Below are positions 42,504-53,879 of a stretch of 64,000 bases of DNA, one piece after another. The notes under the pieces were generated by a model that had not been told where the DNA came from, did not search any database, and saw only the letters and a list, made by a program, of their open reading frames with translations. The stretch comes from Azotobacter bryophylli (GTDB lineage: Bacteria; Pseudomonadota; Gammaproteobacteria; Pseudomonadales; Pseudomonadaceae), in NCBI RefSeq assembly GCF_042643485.1, contig NZ_JBHRSJ010000016.1, positions 124,001-188,000 of the forward strand, given 5' to 3'. Positions within the stretch are counted from its first letter, which is position 1, and the number at the start of each line of letters is the position of its first letter. The position numbers and the translations under genes are program-made.

Positions 42504-43601
42504 ATGGCGACCAACGACGAGGCCCGTCAGGGGCCGCTGGTCGGGCTGCGCGTGCTGGAGTTCGCCGGCATCGGCCCCGGCCCGCACTGCGCCATGCTGC
42601 TCGCCGACATGGGCGCCGAGGTGCTGCGCATCGAGCGCGAAGGCGGCAACGGCTGGCCCAATCCGGTGGCCGACCGCGGACGCTCGGTGCTGGCGCTGGA
42701 CATCCGCAGCGAGGCGGGGCGCCAGCGCTGCCTCGAGCTGGCCGACCGGGCGGACGTATTGATCGAGGGCTTTCGCCCCGGCGTGATGGAGCGCCTGGGT
42801 CTCGGGCCGGAGGTGCTGTGCGCGCGCAACCCGCGGCTGGTCTACGGGCGCATGACCGGCTGGGGCCAGACCGGCCCGCTGGCCCGCGCCGCCGGTCACG
42901 ACATCAACTACATCGCCCTCACCGGCGCGCTCGCCGCCATCGGCGGCCGGGAAGGCACGGCGATCCCGCCGCTGAACCTGGTCGGTGACTTCGGCGGGGG
43001 CTCGATGTTTCTCGCCTTCGGCCTCCTGGCGGCGTTGTGGGAGCGCGAGCGCTCCGGCCTGGGCCAGGTAGTCGATGCGGCCATCGTCGACGGCGTGTCC
43101 TCGCTGATGAGCTTTTTCGCCGGCGGCAGCCTGTCGCTGGAGCGACAGCACAGCCTGCTCGGCGGCGCCGCGCCGTACTACCGCTGCTATACCTGCGCCG
43201 ATGGCCGGGAGATTGCCGTCGGCCCCCTGGAACCGCAGTTCTACCGCGAGCTGCTGGAACGCATCGAGGCGCCGGAGAGCCTGCTCCAAGGCCGCGAGGA
43301 GCCGGCCAACTGGGAAGTCCACGGCCACTGCCTGGCCGAGCTGTTCGCCACCCGCACCAGGGAAGAATGGTGTGCGCTGCTGGAGGGCAGCGATGCCTGC
43401 TTCGCACCAGTGCTGTCGCTCTCCGAAGCGCCGGAGCATCCCCATATGCGGGCGCGCGGGGTCTATCGGGAGGTCGGGGGCACGCTGCAGGCAGCCCCCG
43501 CGCCGTGCCTGTCGCGTACCCCGGGCAAGGCCAGGCCTTCGGTCAGGCTCGACGGGGAGGCATGGGGTTGGGAGGAGGCGACGGCTAGACCTCCCGGCTA
43601 G
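42504..43601 (+). CDS. Alpha-methylacyl-CoA racemase (CaiB/BaiF CoA-transferase family)
   Basis: 365 residues. The sequence AGHDINYIALTGAL holds the His and following Asp of racemases, and NLVGDFGGGSMFLAFGLL the catalytic Asp, matching the AMACR/MCR subgroup and not the true CoA transferases. It would interconvert R- and S-2-methylacyl-CoA so that branched chains can enter acyl-CoA dehydrogenase. The ATG directly follows the ligase stop codon. The 3' end overlaps the convergent PaiB-like gene by 17 bases. Confidence 0.92.
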   Translation: MATNDEARQGPLVGLRVLEFAGIGPGPHCAMLLADMGAEVLRIEREGGNGWPNPVADRGRSVLALDIRSEAGRQRCLELADRADVLIEGFRPGVMERLGLGPEVLCARNPRLVYGRMTGWGQTGPLARAAGHDINYIALTGALAAIGGREGTAIPPLNLVGDFGGGSMFLAFGLLAALWERERSGLGQVVDAAIVDGVSSLMSFFAGGSLSLERQHSLLGGAAPYYRCYTCADGREIAVGPLEPQFYRELLERIEAPESLLQGREEPANWEVHGHCLAELFATRTREEWCALLEGSDACFAPVLSLSEAPEHPHMRARGVYREVGGTLQAAPAPCLSRTPGKARPSVRLDGEAWGWEEATARPPG

Positions 43602-44235
43602 AGGACGCCTCTTCGACCAGGGCAGCCAAGGCCAGGGCCCGGTCGTTGCCCTGGTTCTCGAGTCCGGCGACGACGCCAGCGCGATTCTGCTCCGGCTGGT
43701 TCTGACTGTTCTTGAACTTGCCGGTGAGTTTGTCGATCACCAGCTCGATGCCGACGATCGCCTCCAGGCGACGGTCGATGAAATCGGCGGGCGCATCGCC
43801 AACCTCCCATGGAGCGGCGAAGGTGGCCTCCTGCTGGGTGGTGAGGGCTTCTACCTGGGTGCGTAGCCAGGCCGGATCGTCGATTGCTCGGAGCGAGCCG
43901 TGGGCGTGCACCACGGCATAGTTCCAAGTCGGCACGACCCGGCCGTGCTCCCGCTTGGTCGGATACCAGGACGGCGAAATATAGCCATCCGGGCCATGGA
44001 AGATCGCCAGTGCCTTGGCGCCCTCGAGCAGATCGCGCCAGAGAGGGTTGGCGCGGGCGACATGGCCGCGCAGCGAGCCGAGACCGCCAGTCTCTTCGGA
44101 GAAGAACAGGGGGATGTGGTTGGCATCGATGTCCCCGGACGCCGACAGGATCACGAGGGTGGCGAGCGGGTGGGTACGCATCAGGGCGTGCAGGGCTTCG
44201 GGGCGGGTTTCTTCGAAGTGGCGGGGAAGGTACAT
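43585..44235 (-). CDS. PaiB-like FMN-binding protein
   Basis: 216 residues of the FMN-binding negative regulator (PaiB) family, a split-barrel flavoprotein fold. It begins MYLPRHFEETRPEALHALMR and has HIPLFFSEETGGLGSLRGHVARANP, PDGYISPSWYPTKREHGRVV-like sequence and WNYAVVHAHGSL, all family-typical. The C-terminal region carries LTGKFKNSQNQPEQNRAGVV, usual for these proteins. Bacillus PaiB is linked to repression of degradative enzymes, but the role in pseudomonads is unknown. Confidence 0.9.
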   Translation of the reverse strand: MYLPRHFEETRPEALHALMRTHPLATLVILSASGDIDANHIPLFFSEETGGLGSLRGHVARANPLWRDLLEGAKALAIFHGPDGYISPSWYPTKREHGRVVPTWNYAVVHAHGSLRAIDDPAWLRTQVEALTTQQEATFAAPWEVGDAPADFIDRRLEAIVGIELVIDKLTGKFKNSQNQPEQNRAGVVAGLENQGNDRALALAALVEEASSSREV

Positions 44236-44367
44236 GGATCACCTGCGGACCGAGACCGTTGTCGGCGTCCAGTCTACAGGGGCAGTCCCCCCGACCACAG
44301 TCCCCGAAGCACCCGTGCGGCATTTCCCGCTCGGGCATGGCCGAGGCGCAGGCGGTGGTTTTCCAGT

Positions 44368-44664
44368 CTATGCCGGCATCTCGTCGAGAATCAGGATCTG
44401 CTGCTCCGCCAGCAGGCCCTCGACGCCCGCGATCAGGGCCTGGAAGTGGGCGGTGGCCTGGTGCTCCTCCAGCGCTTTCCGGTCGGCCCAGCGCTCGATG
44501 AACACGAAGCGTCCTTCCTGGCCCTGTTCCGTGTGCAGGGTGTAGAAACGGCAACCCTGCTCGGCCCGAGAAGGTGCCAAGCAGGCCTGCAGCACTTCGC
44601 GGACCGCCTCGGCTTTGCCGGGCTTGGCCTGCAGGATGGCGACGACGCGGATTTCCTTGGTCAT
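44368..44664 (-). CDS. Antibiotic biosynthesis monooxygenase (ABM) domain protein
   Basis: 98 residues forming a single dimeric alpha/beta ABM domain (ferredoxin-like). Telling segments are VVAILQAKPGKAEAVREVL, GCRFYTLHTEQGQEGRFVF, and the helix DRKALEEHQATAHFQALI. Related proteins (YgiN, LsrG) act as quinol monooxygenases or isomerases; the substrate here is unknown. It lies in the minus direction after a 133-base gap from the PaiB-like gene. Confidence 0.88.
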   Translation of the reverse strand: MTKEIRVVAILQAKPGKAEAVREVLQACLAPSRAEQGCRFYTLHTEQGQEGRFVFIERWADRKALEEHQATAHFQALIAGVEGLLAEQQILILDEMPA

Positions 44665-44795
44665 ATCGGTTCACTCCTATCAGATGGTCAATGTGAAAGG
44701 CTCACTGCCGTGGTCGGATTTCATCACAGCATGGCCGCGAGAAGCCTGGCTTCGTGCTATGTTCCGCCGCCTTGTGACGTGCGCTGGAATCACCG

Positions 44796-45092
44796 ATGAA
44801 ATTCATTCACCAACGCGAGCAGCTGGACGAGGGCGACCTGGTCATCATCGAAAGCTCGCAACCCTGCAATATCCGCCTGATGAACGATGCGAACTTCCGC
44901 AGTTTCCGCAACGGTGGTCGCCACTCTTATCATGGTGGCGCCTTCGACCGCTTCCCGGCGAAGATTCGGGTGCCCGTCAGTGGCTTCTGGAACATTACCC
45001 TCGACACGGTTACCCGCCGCGCGATCAGCGTGACGCGCAAGCCGAAGCTGGAGTATTCCATCAGGATTCGGCGTGTTAAGAGCGAGCATTGA
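44796..45092 (+). CDS. DUF1883 domain protein
   Basis: 98 residues, essentially one DUF1883 domain: MKFIHQREQLDEGDLVIIES, NIRLMNDANFRSFRNGGRHS, YHGGAFDRFPAKIRVPVSG and WNITLDTV. It is predicted as an all-beta fold with exposed His and Arg. The family exists as stand-alone small proteins and as an N-terminal partner of other domains, including TIR domains. There is no such partner here. Function unknown. Start is the only ATG in a suitable place. Confidence 0.87.
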   Translation: MKFIHQREQLDEGDLVIIESSQPCNIRLMNDANFRSFRNGGRHSYHGGAFDRFPAKIRVPVSGFWNITLDTVTRRAISVTRKPKLEYSIRIRRVKSEH

Positions 45093-45246
45093 TTAGTTAA
45101 GGGTTATTCGCCCGTAGCGATATGGCGACGAGGCTCAGCGCGCATTGATGCCGTTGGCCTTGGCCAACACCATGACGGCGGATTTCAGTCAGTGCGGCGA
45201 TCAGGCTCGCTTCACCTCGCGCAACTTGGCTTGGTGGCATTGGCTA
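45093..45246. other. Gap between the DUF1883 gene and the metH terminator
   Basis: Contains a small hairpin GTTGGCC/GGCCAAC (45153-45168). On the minus strand a short open end reads LKSAVMVLAKANGINAR followed by a stop; it looks like the C-terminus of a lost protein, but there is no start codon or upstream body. I see nothing else. Confidence 0.3.
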
Positions 45247-45250
45247 AAAC

Positions 45251-45280
45251 GAGAGAGGCCCACTGCAGTGGGCCTTTCTC
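45251..45280 (-). terminator. Terminator of metH
   Basis: GAGAGAGGCCCACT and AGTGGGCCTTTCTC pair with one G-U/A mismatch around GC. On the minus strand it is followed by GTTTTAG. It starts 15 bases after the metH stop. Confidence 0.75.
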
Positions 45281-45295
45281 GTGTGATGCGTGGTG

Positions 45296-48988
<3,693 letters not shown>

Positions 48989-49067
48989 GAGGGCTACCTG
49001 ATGAAGCGTGATCGAAAGTCGGGAATGATAACAAAGCTGCACGGCATTCGTGTCGAGAGGAGATTTG

Positions 49068-49084
49068 CATGAAATAGATTCATG
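49068..49084. promoter_or_regulatory. metR box: MetR operator in the metH promoter region
   Basis: CATGAAATAGATTCATG contains TGAA-N5-TTCA, the exact consensus for the LysR-type methionine regulator MetR, extended to six paired bases on each side. It lies 80 bases upstream of the metH start codon, a usual place for LysR activation. MetR itself is not encoded in this window. The match is seen; the regulation is known in enterics and inferred here. Confidence 0.65.
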
Positions 49085-49177
49085 TAGGGCCTCCTCCTTG
49101 CCACTGTGCCCATAGACCAGAAGCCAGTCGCCATCGTCCGAAGCGGAGCGTAAGATCGCGCCGCCTGCAAAGGATCC

Positions 49178-51460
49178 GTGACGACAATGCATTTCCGTGT
49201 CCTGCTCTTTCTGCTCCTGACTTGTGCGGCCTTCGCGCGAGCGGAAAGCATCTCCTATCAACGCGACATCCAGCCCATCTTCACGGCCAAGTGCGTGGCC
49301 TGCCACGCCTGCTACGATGCCCCCTGCCAGCTCAAGCTGGGCAGCGCTCCGGGAACCCAGCGCGGCGCCAGCAAGGCGCCGGTGTACAACGGCGCGCGTA
49401 CCGAGCCCATCCAGCCCAGCCGCCTGTTCCTGGACGCCCAGGACGAGCAGGGCTGGCGCAGCAAGGGCTTCTATTCCGTGCTCGATGCCAGGGGCGGCCA
49501 GGCGGCATTGCTGGAGAGCATGCTGGAGCTCGGTCGCAGCCACCCGCTGGAGCCCAATGCGAAACTGCCCAAGGACGTGACCCTGGGCATCGAGCGCAGG
49601 AACGTCTGCCCCATGCCCGGCGAGTTCGCCGAGTACGCCAAGGACAATCCGCACGGCGGGATGCCCTACGCCGTCACCGGACTGAGCGACAAGGAATTCG
49701 CTTTCTTGCGGCAGTGGCTCGACCAGGGGGCGCCGGTGGACTGGCAGCCGGTGCGGCCTTCGTCGGTCGAGGCTGGGCAGATCGCGGACTGGGAGCGCCT
49801 GCTCAATGCCCCCGGGGCCCGCGAGAATCTGGTCGCGCGCTGGTTGTACGAGCACCTGTACTTGGCCCATCTGCATTTCGAGGGCGGCGAGCCGGGGCAC
49901 TTCTTCGAGCTGGTGCGTTCGCGCACGCCCAGCGGCGAGCCGATCGAGCCGATCGCCACGCGCCGGCCCAACGACGATCCGGGCCTGCGCTTCTTCTATC
50001 GCCTGCGGCCGATCCAGGAAGTCATCGTGCGCAAGAGCCATACGGCCTATGCGCTCAGCGCGAAAAAAATGGCGCGGGTCCGTGAGTTGTTCTTCGCCGG
50101 CGACTGGCAGGTCACCGCCGTACCCAGCTATGGCGCTCTGGACAAGGCCAACCCGTTCAAGACCTTCCAGGCCATTCCGGTGCGGGCGCGCTACCAGTTC
50201 ATGCTGGATAACGCCGAGTTCTTCGTGAAGACCTTCATCCGCGGGCCAGTCTGTCGTGGTCAGATCGCAACCGACGTGCTTCGCGACCGTTTCTGGACGC
50301 TCTTCCAGGCTCCGGACCGGGACCTCTACATCACCGATGTGGCCTACCGCGAGAAGGTGACCCCGCTGCTGGAGCTGCCCGGCCAGTTCGACAATCTCAC
50401 CGATCTCTGGGAGCGCTGGGCGGCCCACCGGGACATGCGCAACCAGTACAGCCGCATCCGGACGGCGGCTTATGCCGGTCGTCCGGCGCAGTGGGCGGAC
50501 ATCTGGAGCGGCAACGACAACGCGCTGCTGACGGTCTTTCGCCAGCACGACAGCGCTTCGGTGCACAAGGGGCTGATCGGTACCACCCCGATCTCACTGT
50601 GGATGCTGGACTACCCGCTGCTCGAGAGCACCTACTACGAGCTGGTGGTGAACTTCGACGTGTTCGGCAACATTTCCCACCAGGCGCAGACGCGCCTGTA
50701 TTTCGACCTGATCCGCAACGCCGCCGAGCGGAACTTCCTGCGCCTGCTGCCCTCCGCTTCGCGCCAGGCGATTCTCGACAACTGGTATCAGGATAGTGGC
50801 AAGCTGAAGCTGTGGCTCACCTATACCGATATCGACACCGTCACCCCGTCCGGGCTGGGCCTGCCGCGGCAGGAGGCCAAGGAACGCTTCGGCGAGCAGT
50901 TGCTGCGCCGTCACGCGGCGATCGACGCCGCGCCCGACCCGATCAATCGCTGTACCGATGCGCATTGCTACCGGCCGGGCGTCGCGCAGGAACTGAGGTA
51001 TGCGGAACTGGCGTTTTCCCGTCTGAGCGGGCGCCCGGAAGCCGGCTTGCCGGCCATCCATTTCCTGCCCGAGGCTAGCCTGCTGCGCGTCGAGTATGGG
51101 AAAGGCAAGCGCGAGGTCTATAGCCTGATGCGCGATCGGGCTCTGAGCAACGTGGCCTTCATGCTCGGGGAGGAGATGCGCTATATCCCCGGGCTGGACA
51201 AGCTCACGCTCTATCCCGGTGTGCTGAGCAGCTACCCGAACTTCCTCTTCAACATCGAAGAGGGCGAGGTGCCCGCTTTCGTCGAGGCGATCGAGCGGGT
51301 GCATACGCAGAAGGACTTCGACCGTCTGGTCGAGCGCTGGGGAGTTCGCCGTACCCACCCGAAGTTCTGGCGCTATTTCAACGATGTTTCCGCCTATCTG
51401 TACGAGACCGAGCCGCTGGATGCCGGCGTGCTCGACCTGAACCGCTACGAGAATCTCTAG
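49178..51460 (+). CDS. cti: Fatty acid cis/trans isomerase Cti
   Basis: Periplasmic cytochrome c-type enzyme that converts cis unsaturated phospholipid acyl chains to trans, stiffening membranes against solvents and heat. The 760 residues begin with a Sec signal (FRVLLFLLLTCAAFARA) and a heme c site CVACH at 39-43, the diagnostic feature. The large remainder fits Cti, with SYQRDIQPIFTAKC and LDQGAPVDWQP near the N-terminus. The GTG at 49178 follows AAGGA closely; ATG at 49187 is the alternative. It is divergent from metH. Confidence 0.93.
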   Translation: MTTMHFRVLLFLLLTCAAFARAESISYQRDIQPIFTAKCVACHACYDAPCQLKLGSAPGTQRGASKAPVYNGARTEPIQPSRLFLDAQDEQGWRSKGFYSVLDARGGQAALLESMLELGRSHPLEPNAKLPKDVTLGIERRNVCPMPGEFAEYAKDNPHGGMPYAVTGLSDKEFAFLRQWLDQGAPVDWQPVRPSSVEAGQIADWERLLNAPGARENLVARWLYEHLYLAHLHFEGGEPGHFFELVRSRTPSGEPIEPIATRRPNDDPGLRFFYRLRPIQEVIVRKSHTAYALSAKKMARVRELFFAGDWQVTAVPSYGALDKANPFKTFQAIPVRARYQFMLDNAEFFVKTFIRGPVCRGQIATDVLRDRFWTLFQAPDRDLYITDVAYREKVTPLLELPGQFDNLTDLWERWAAHRDMRNQYSRIRTAAYAGRPAQWADIWSGNDNALLTVFRQHDSASVHKGLIGTTPISLWMLDYPLLESTYYELVVNFDVFGNISHQAQTRLYFDLIRNAAERNFLRLLPSASRQAILDNWYQDSGKLKLWLTYTDIDTVTPSGLGLPRQEAKERFGEQLLRRHAAIDAAPDPINRCTDAHCYRPGVAQELRYAELAFSRLSGRPEAGLPAIHFLPEASLLRVEYGKGKREVYSLMRDRALSNVAFMLGEEMRYIPGLDKLTLYPGVLSSYPNFLFNIEEGEVPAFVEAIERVHTQKDFDRLVERWGVRRTHPKFWRYFNDVSAYLYETEPLDAGVLDLNRYENL

Positions 51461-51477
51461 GCCGAGCGACCGTCGAC

Positions 51478-51512
51478 GCCCTAGCAGTTTATTCCTACTA
51501 TGCTGCTAGGGC
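51478..51512 (+). terminator. Perfect inverted repeat between cti and nfuA
   Basis: GCCCTAGCAG and CTGCTAGGGC pair over 10 bases around a 15-base loop, beginning 18 bases after the cti stop and followed by TTTCCCC. It is most simply a terminator of cti, though the long loop and short T-run leave an operator role open. Confidence 0.5.
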
Positions 51513-51566
51513 TTTCCCCTCGAAAGTGCTTGGCGTAGACTGCCGGCAGATCTGAAAGGAGTTTCC

Positions 51567-52151
51567 ATGAGCGCCATCACCATTACCGACGCCGCACACG
51601 ATTACCTGGCCGAGCTGCTCGCCAAGCAGAACACCAAGGACATCGGGATCCGCATCTTCATCACCCAGCCCGGTACCCCCTACGCCGAGACCTGCATCTC
51701 CTACTGCAAGCCGGGCGAGCAGAAGCCGGACGACATCGCGCTGGCGCTGAAGAGCTTCACCGCCTGGATCGATGCGATCAGCGAGCCGTTCCTCGTCGAT
51801 GCTGTTGTCGACTACGCCTCCGACCGCATGGGCGGTCAGCTGACCATCAAGGCGCCGAACGCCAAGGTGCCGATGATCGGCGAGGACAGCCCGCTGAACG
51901 AGCGGATCAACTACTACCTGCAGACCGAAGTGAATCCGGGCCTGGCCAGTCATGGTGGCCAGGTGACCCTGGTCGACATCGTCGAGGAAGGCATCGCCGT
52001 GCTGCAGTTCGGCGGTGGTTGCCAGGGCTGCGGCATGGTCGACGTGACCCTGAAGGAAGGCGTGGAAAAGACGCTGATGGAGCGTATCCCGGATCTCAAG
52101 GGCGTGCGCGACGTGACCGACCACAGCAACCGGGAAAATGCCTACTACTGA
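51567..52151 (+). CDS. nfuA: Fe-S biogenesis protein NfuA
   Basis: Carries and delivers 4Fe-4S clusters, particularly during oxidative stress. The 194 residues contain a degenerate A-type carrier domain (about 1-95), where the usual cysteines are not all kept, and a C-terminal Nfu domain with the cluster motif GGGCQGCGMVDVTLKEGVE. A good AAGGAG ribosome site precedes the ATG. It is followed by a clear terminator. Confidence 0.96.
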   Translation: MSAITITDAAHDYLAELLAKQNTKDIGIRIFITQPGTPYAETCISYCKPGEQKPDDIALALKSFTAWIDAISEPFLVDAVVDYASDRMGGQLTIKAPNAKVPMIGEDSPLNERINYYLQTEVNPGLASHGGQVTLVDIVEEGIAVLQFGGGCQGCGMVDVTLKEGVEKTLMERIPDLKGVRDVTDHSNRENAYY

Positions 52152-52170
52152 CCGATCGTCCGGCGAAACA

Positions 52171-52197
52171 AAAGGCGGCCTAGGCCGCCTTTATTGT
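52171..52197 (+). terminator. Terminator of nfuA
   Basis: AAAGGCGGCCT and AGGCCGCCTTT form an 11-base perfect palindromic stem, followed by ATTGTTT. It begins 20 bases after the nfuA stop. Confidence 0.85.
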
Positions 52198-52298
52198 TTC
52201 AGCTGCAGTCTTCGCCTAACCAGACCGATGACTGGGGAAACATGAAGATGAGGGAATCAGGGGGCGGAGCTTCTTCCCTGTGACTCCGCCCCTCGGCT

Positions 52299-52565
52299 TC
52301 AATCCGGCATGCGCCAGGGAGCGAGATCGATGCCGACTTCGCTGAGCTCCTGGCGCGTCTGTTGGATGAAGGCAGCCAATTGCAGCGGATCCGAATAGGC
52401 GGCGGTGGAAATTCGTTTTCGACCGAGAGTGCGGGTGCTGGTGCGGTCGATGACCGTCAGGCTCAGCTCGCCATCGCCCTCATGAGCCCAGGCGATGCAC
52501 TGGAGCGGATGGAAGGCGCGGTCTGTGATCAGAAGTGCTTCGTTGAAGCGGAGTGGTGCGTTCAT
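52299..52565 (-). CDS. Small conserved protein of unknown function
   Basis: 88 residues from the ATG at 52565 with a GAGGGA ribosome site. Sequence begins MNAPLRFNEALLITDRAFHP and ends GIDLAPWRMPD. The middle (LSLTVIDRTSTRTLGRKRI) suggests beta strands and the C-terminal half a helix (DPLQLAAFIQQTRQELSEV). No membrane segment or known motif. I do not recognise a function; coding potential and the ribosome site support a real gene. Confidence 0.75.
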   Translation of the reverse strand: MNAPLRFNEALLITDRAFHPLQCIAWAHEGDGELSLTVIDRTSTRTLGRKRISTAAYSDPLQLAAFIQQTRQELSEVGIDLAPWRMPD

Positions 52566-52756
52566 GGGTGGTTCCCTCTCTATTACCATGAAAAGCCGCC
52601 TTTATGGTTTTGTGTTCGGGCGGCAGGCGAAACGCGACTGTCAGTCAAAGACGGATACTGGACCGGAAATTTGAGCTGACAATGGCAAGCGAGTTCCTTC
52701 GGCTTGCTGATCCTGGAATGATGCGGATCAAGGTATCTTCGGTTCTTCGTAACTCC

Positions 52757-53374
52757 TCAATAGGACAGGTCGTCCGCCTGTCTGTAAAGCATCAGCAGCT
52801 TGCGGGTGATGGTGTTCTGTATGTCTTCCCGCTCGAACGTCGACAGGTGCGACAGCTTGCTCACCTGCAGCCGGTGAAGGTGCAGGGAGGGCATCTGCTG
52901 GCCGAATTCGCGCAGATCCCCCTTGATGAGAATGGGCAGAAATACATCGCCGAGTTTTTTCTGGTTGCTGATGATCTGGGCGAGCGCCTTCTTGAAGGGC
53001 ATTGTCTTCAGCGTCGACTGGTTCTTGTCCTCGACCCTTTTCGTCAGGAGCAGGCCGGGCTTCCCCAGGAGCTTGCCGGGCAGGATGTAGAGCCCGGTAC
53101 GACGTACCGCGAGCGCGTCGATGTCGTGCAGCGTGTCGTGGAAGGCGTAGGGATTGGGCAGGATCACCATCTTGCGGCCGATATCGCTGGGGAAATGCAG
53201 GTTGTAGTTGGTGTACAACTGCCTCACCGACTCGGAGTAGACGCAAAGGCGGTTTTCGAAGACCTTGACGAAACGCTCGGCCAGTTCGCGTCGGGCGATG
53301 TGGTCGAGATCCCAGACGAGGTCGGGGTTCGCCTGTCGGCTCAGATCGATTTCCTGATGCTTCATATTGATCAT
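52757..53374 (-). CDS. Unrecognised soluble protein
   Basis: 205 residues, basic, with no signal peptide or membrane helix. Start at 53374 (MINMKHQEIDLSRQANPDLV) or at Met4 (53365). Notable parts are YNLHFPSDIGRKMVILPNP, YAFHDTLHDIDALAVRRTGLY with ILPGKLLGKPGLLL following, and a helical C-terminus (FEREDIQNTITRKLLMLYRQ). I cannot place it in a family. It is isolated between the small conserved gene and a long non-coding stretch, and its codon usage appears less GC-rich than the neighbours. Confidence 0.7.
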   Translation of the reverse strand: MINMKHQEIDLSRQANPDLVWDLDHIARRELAERFVKVFENRLCVYSESVRQLYTNYNLHFPSDIGRKMVILPNPYAFHDTLHDIDALAVRRTGLYILPGKLLGKPGLLLTKRVEDKNQSTLKTMPFKKALAQIISNQKKLGDVFLPILIKGDLREFGQQMPSLHLHRLQVSKLSHLSTFEREDIQNTITRKLLMLYRQADDLSY

Positions 53375-53879
53375 GGGGCACTCGAGATCAATGGCTAATC
53401 GCAGCGAATCGCAAGCGAAGGTCTCGTACTGTCGGCGGTCGATCAGGCATCCGTGATGCCTGGGGAAGGGACACGCCTAATAGGCAGGCATCGGCAGGCC
53501 AAATCGAAGCATGGAAATTTTCTAATACGTCCGAACCATCCCGACAAGCTGTAGCAGCGCATATTCTTCCTTGTGTCTCATTCGAGCCCTATCCATGGGC
53601 TGGCGCGCATTCGCGTTCCAGCATTCGCTGCTGTCGGAATCTACGGCCAGGGAGATGCGCGATTATTGATAAGCGTTCGTCGTTGTGCAAGGGATTGACA
53701 AACAGCTTCCCGTATCTGCCTGCAGCACTGTCACATCGGGTCTGTTAGCATTCCCTCCTGTTAAAACGGTTGCACCTGACTCGTTGGTTTTCGATTTTTC
53801 TGCATATTCCGTTCCTGTATCCCCTGCCGTTCAAGGCGCCGGGGAGGGATGTCTATGCGTTTGATTTTTTGGGGGTTTG
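53375..53879. other. Long intergenic region before uppP
   Basis: About 505 bases without a gene. The sequence is visibly richer in A and T than the neighbours, especially 53510-53560 and 53755-53820. A TTGACA at 53696-53701 lacks a good -10 partner at normal spacing. Near the right end GGGAGGG at 53840-53847 precedes an out-of-frame ATG. No tRNA, terminator or sRNA could be identified, but there is space for a small RNA. Confidence 0.4.

Noticed and set aside
48989..49177. Cobalamin riboswitch upstream of the B12-dependent metH
   Set aside because: The gap is only 189 bases and shows no B12-box-like sequence or multi-stem structure; the palindrome there fits MetR instead.
53696..53724. A TTGACA box as promoter of uppP
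   Set aside because: No -10-like hexamer at 16-18 bases (the sequence there is GCCTGC), and it lies about 180 bases from the gene.
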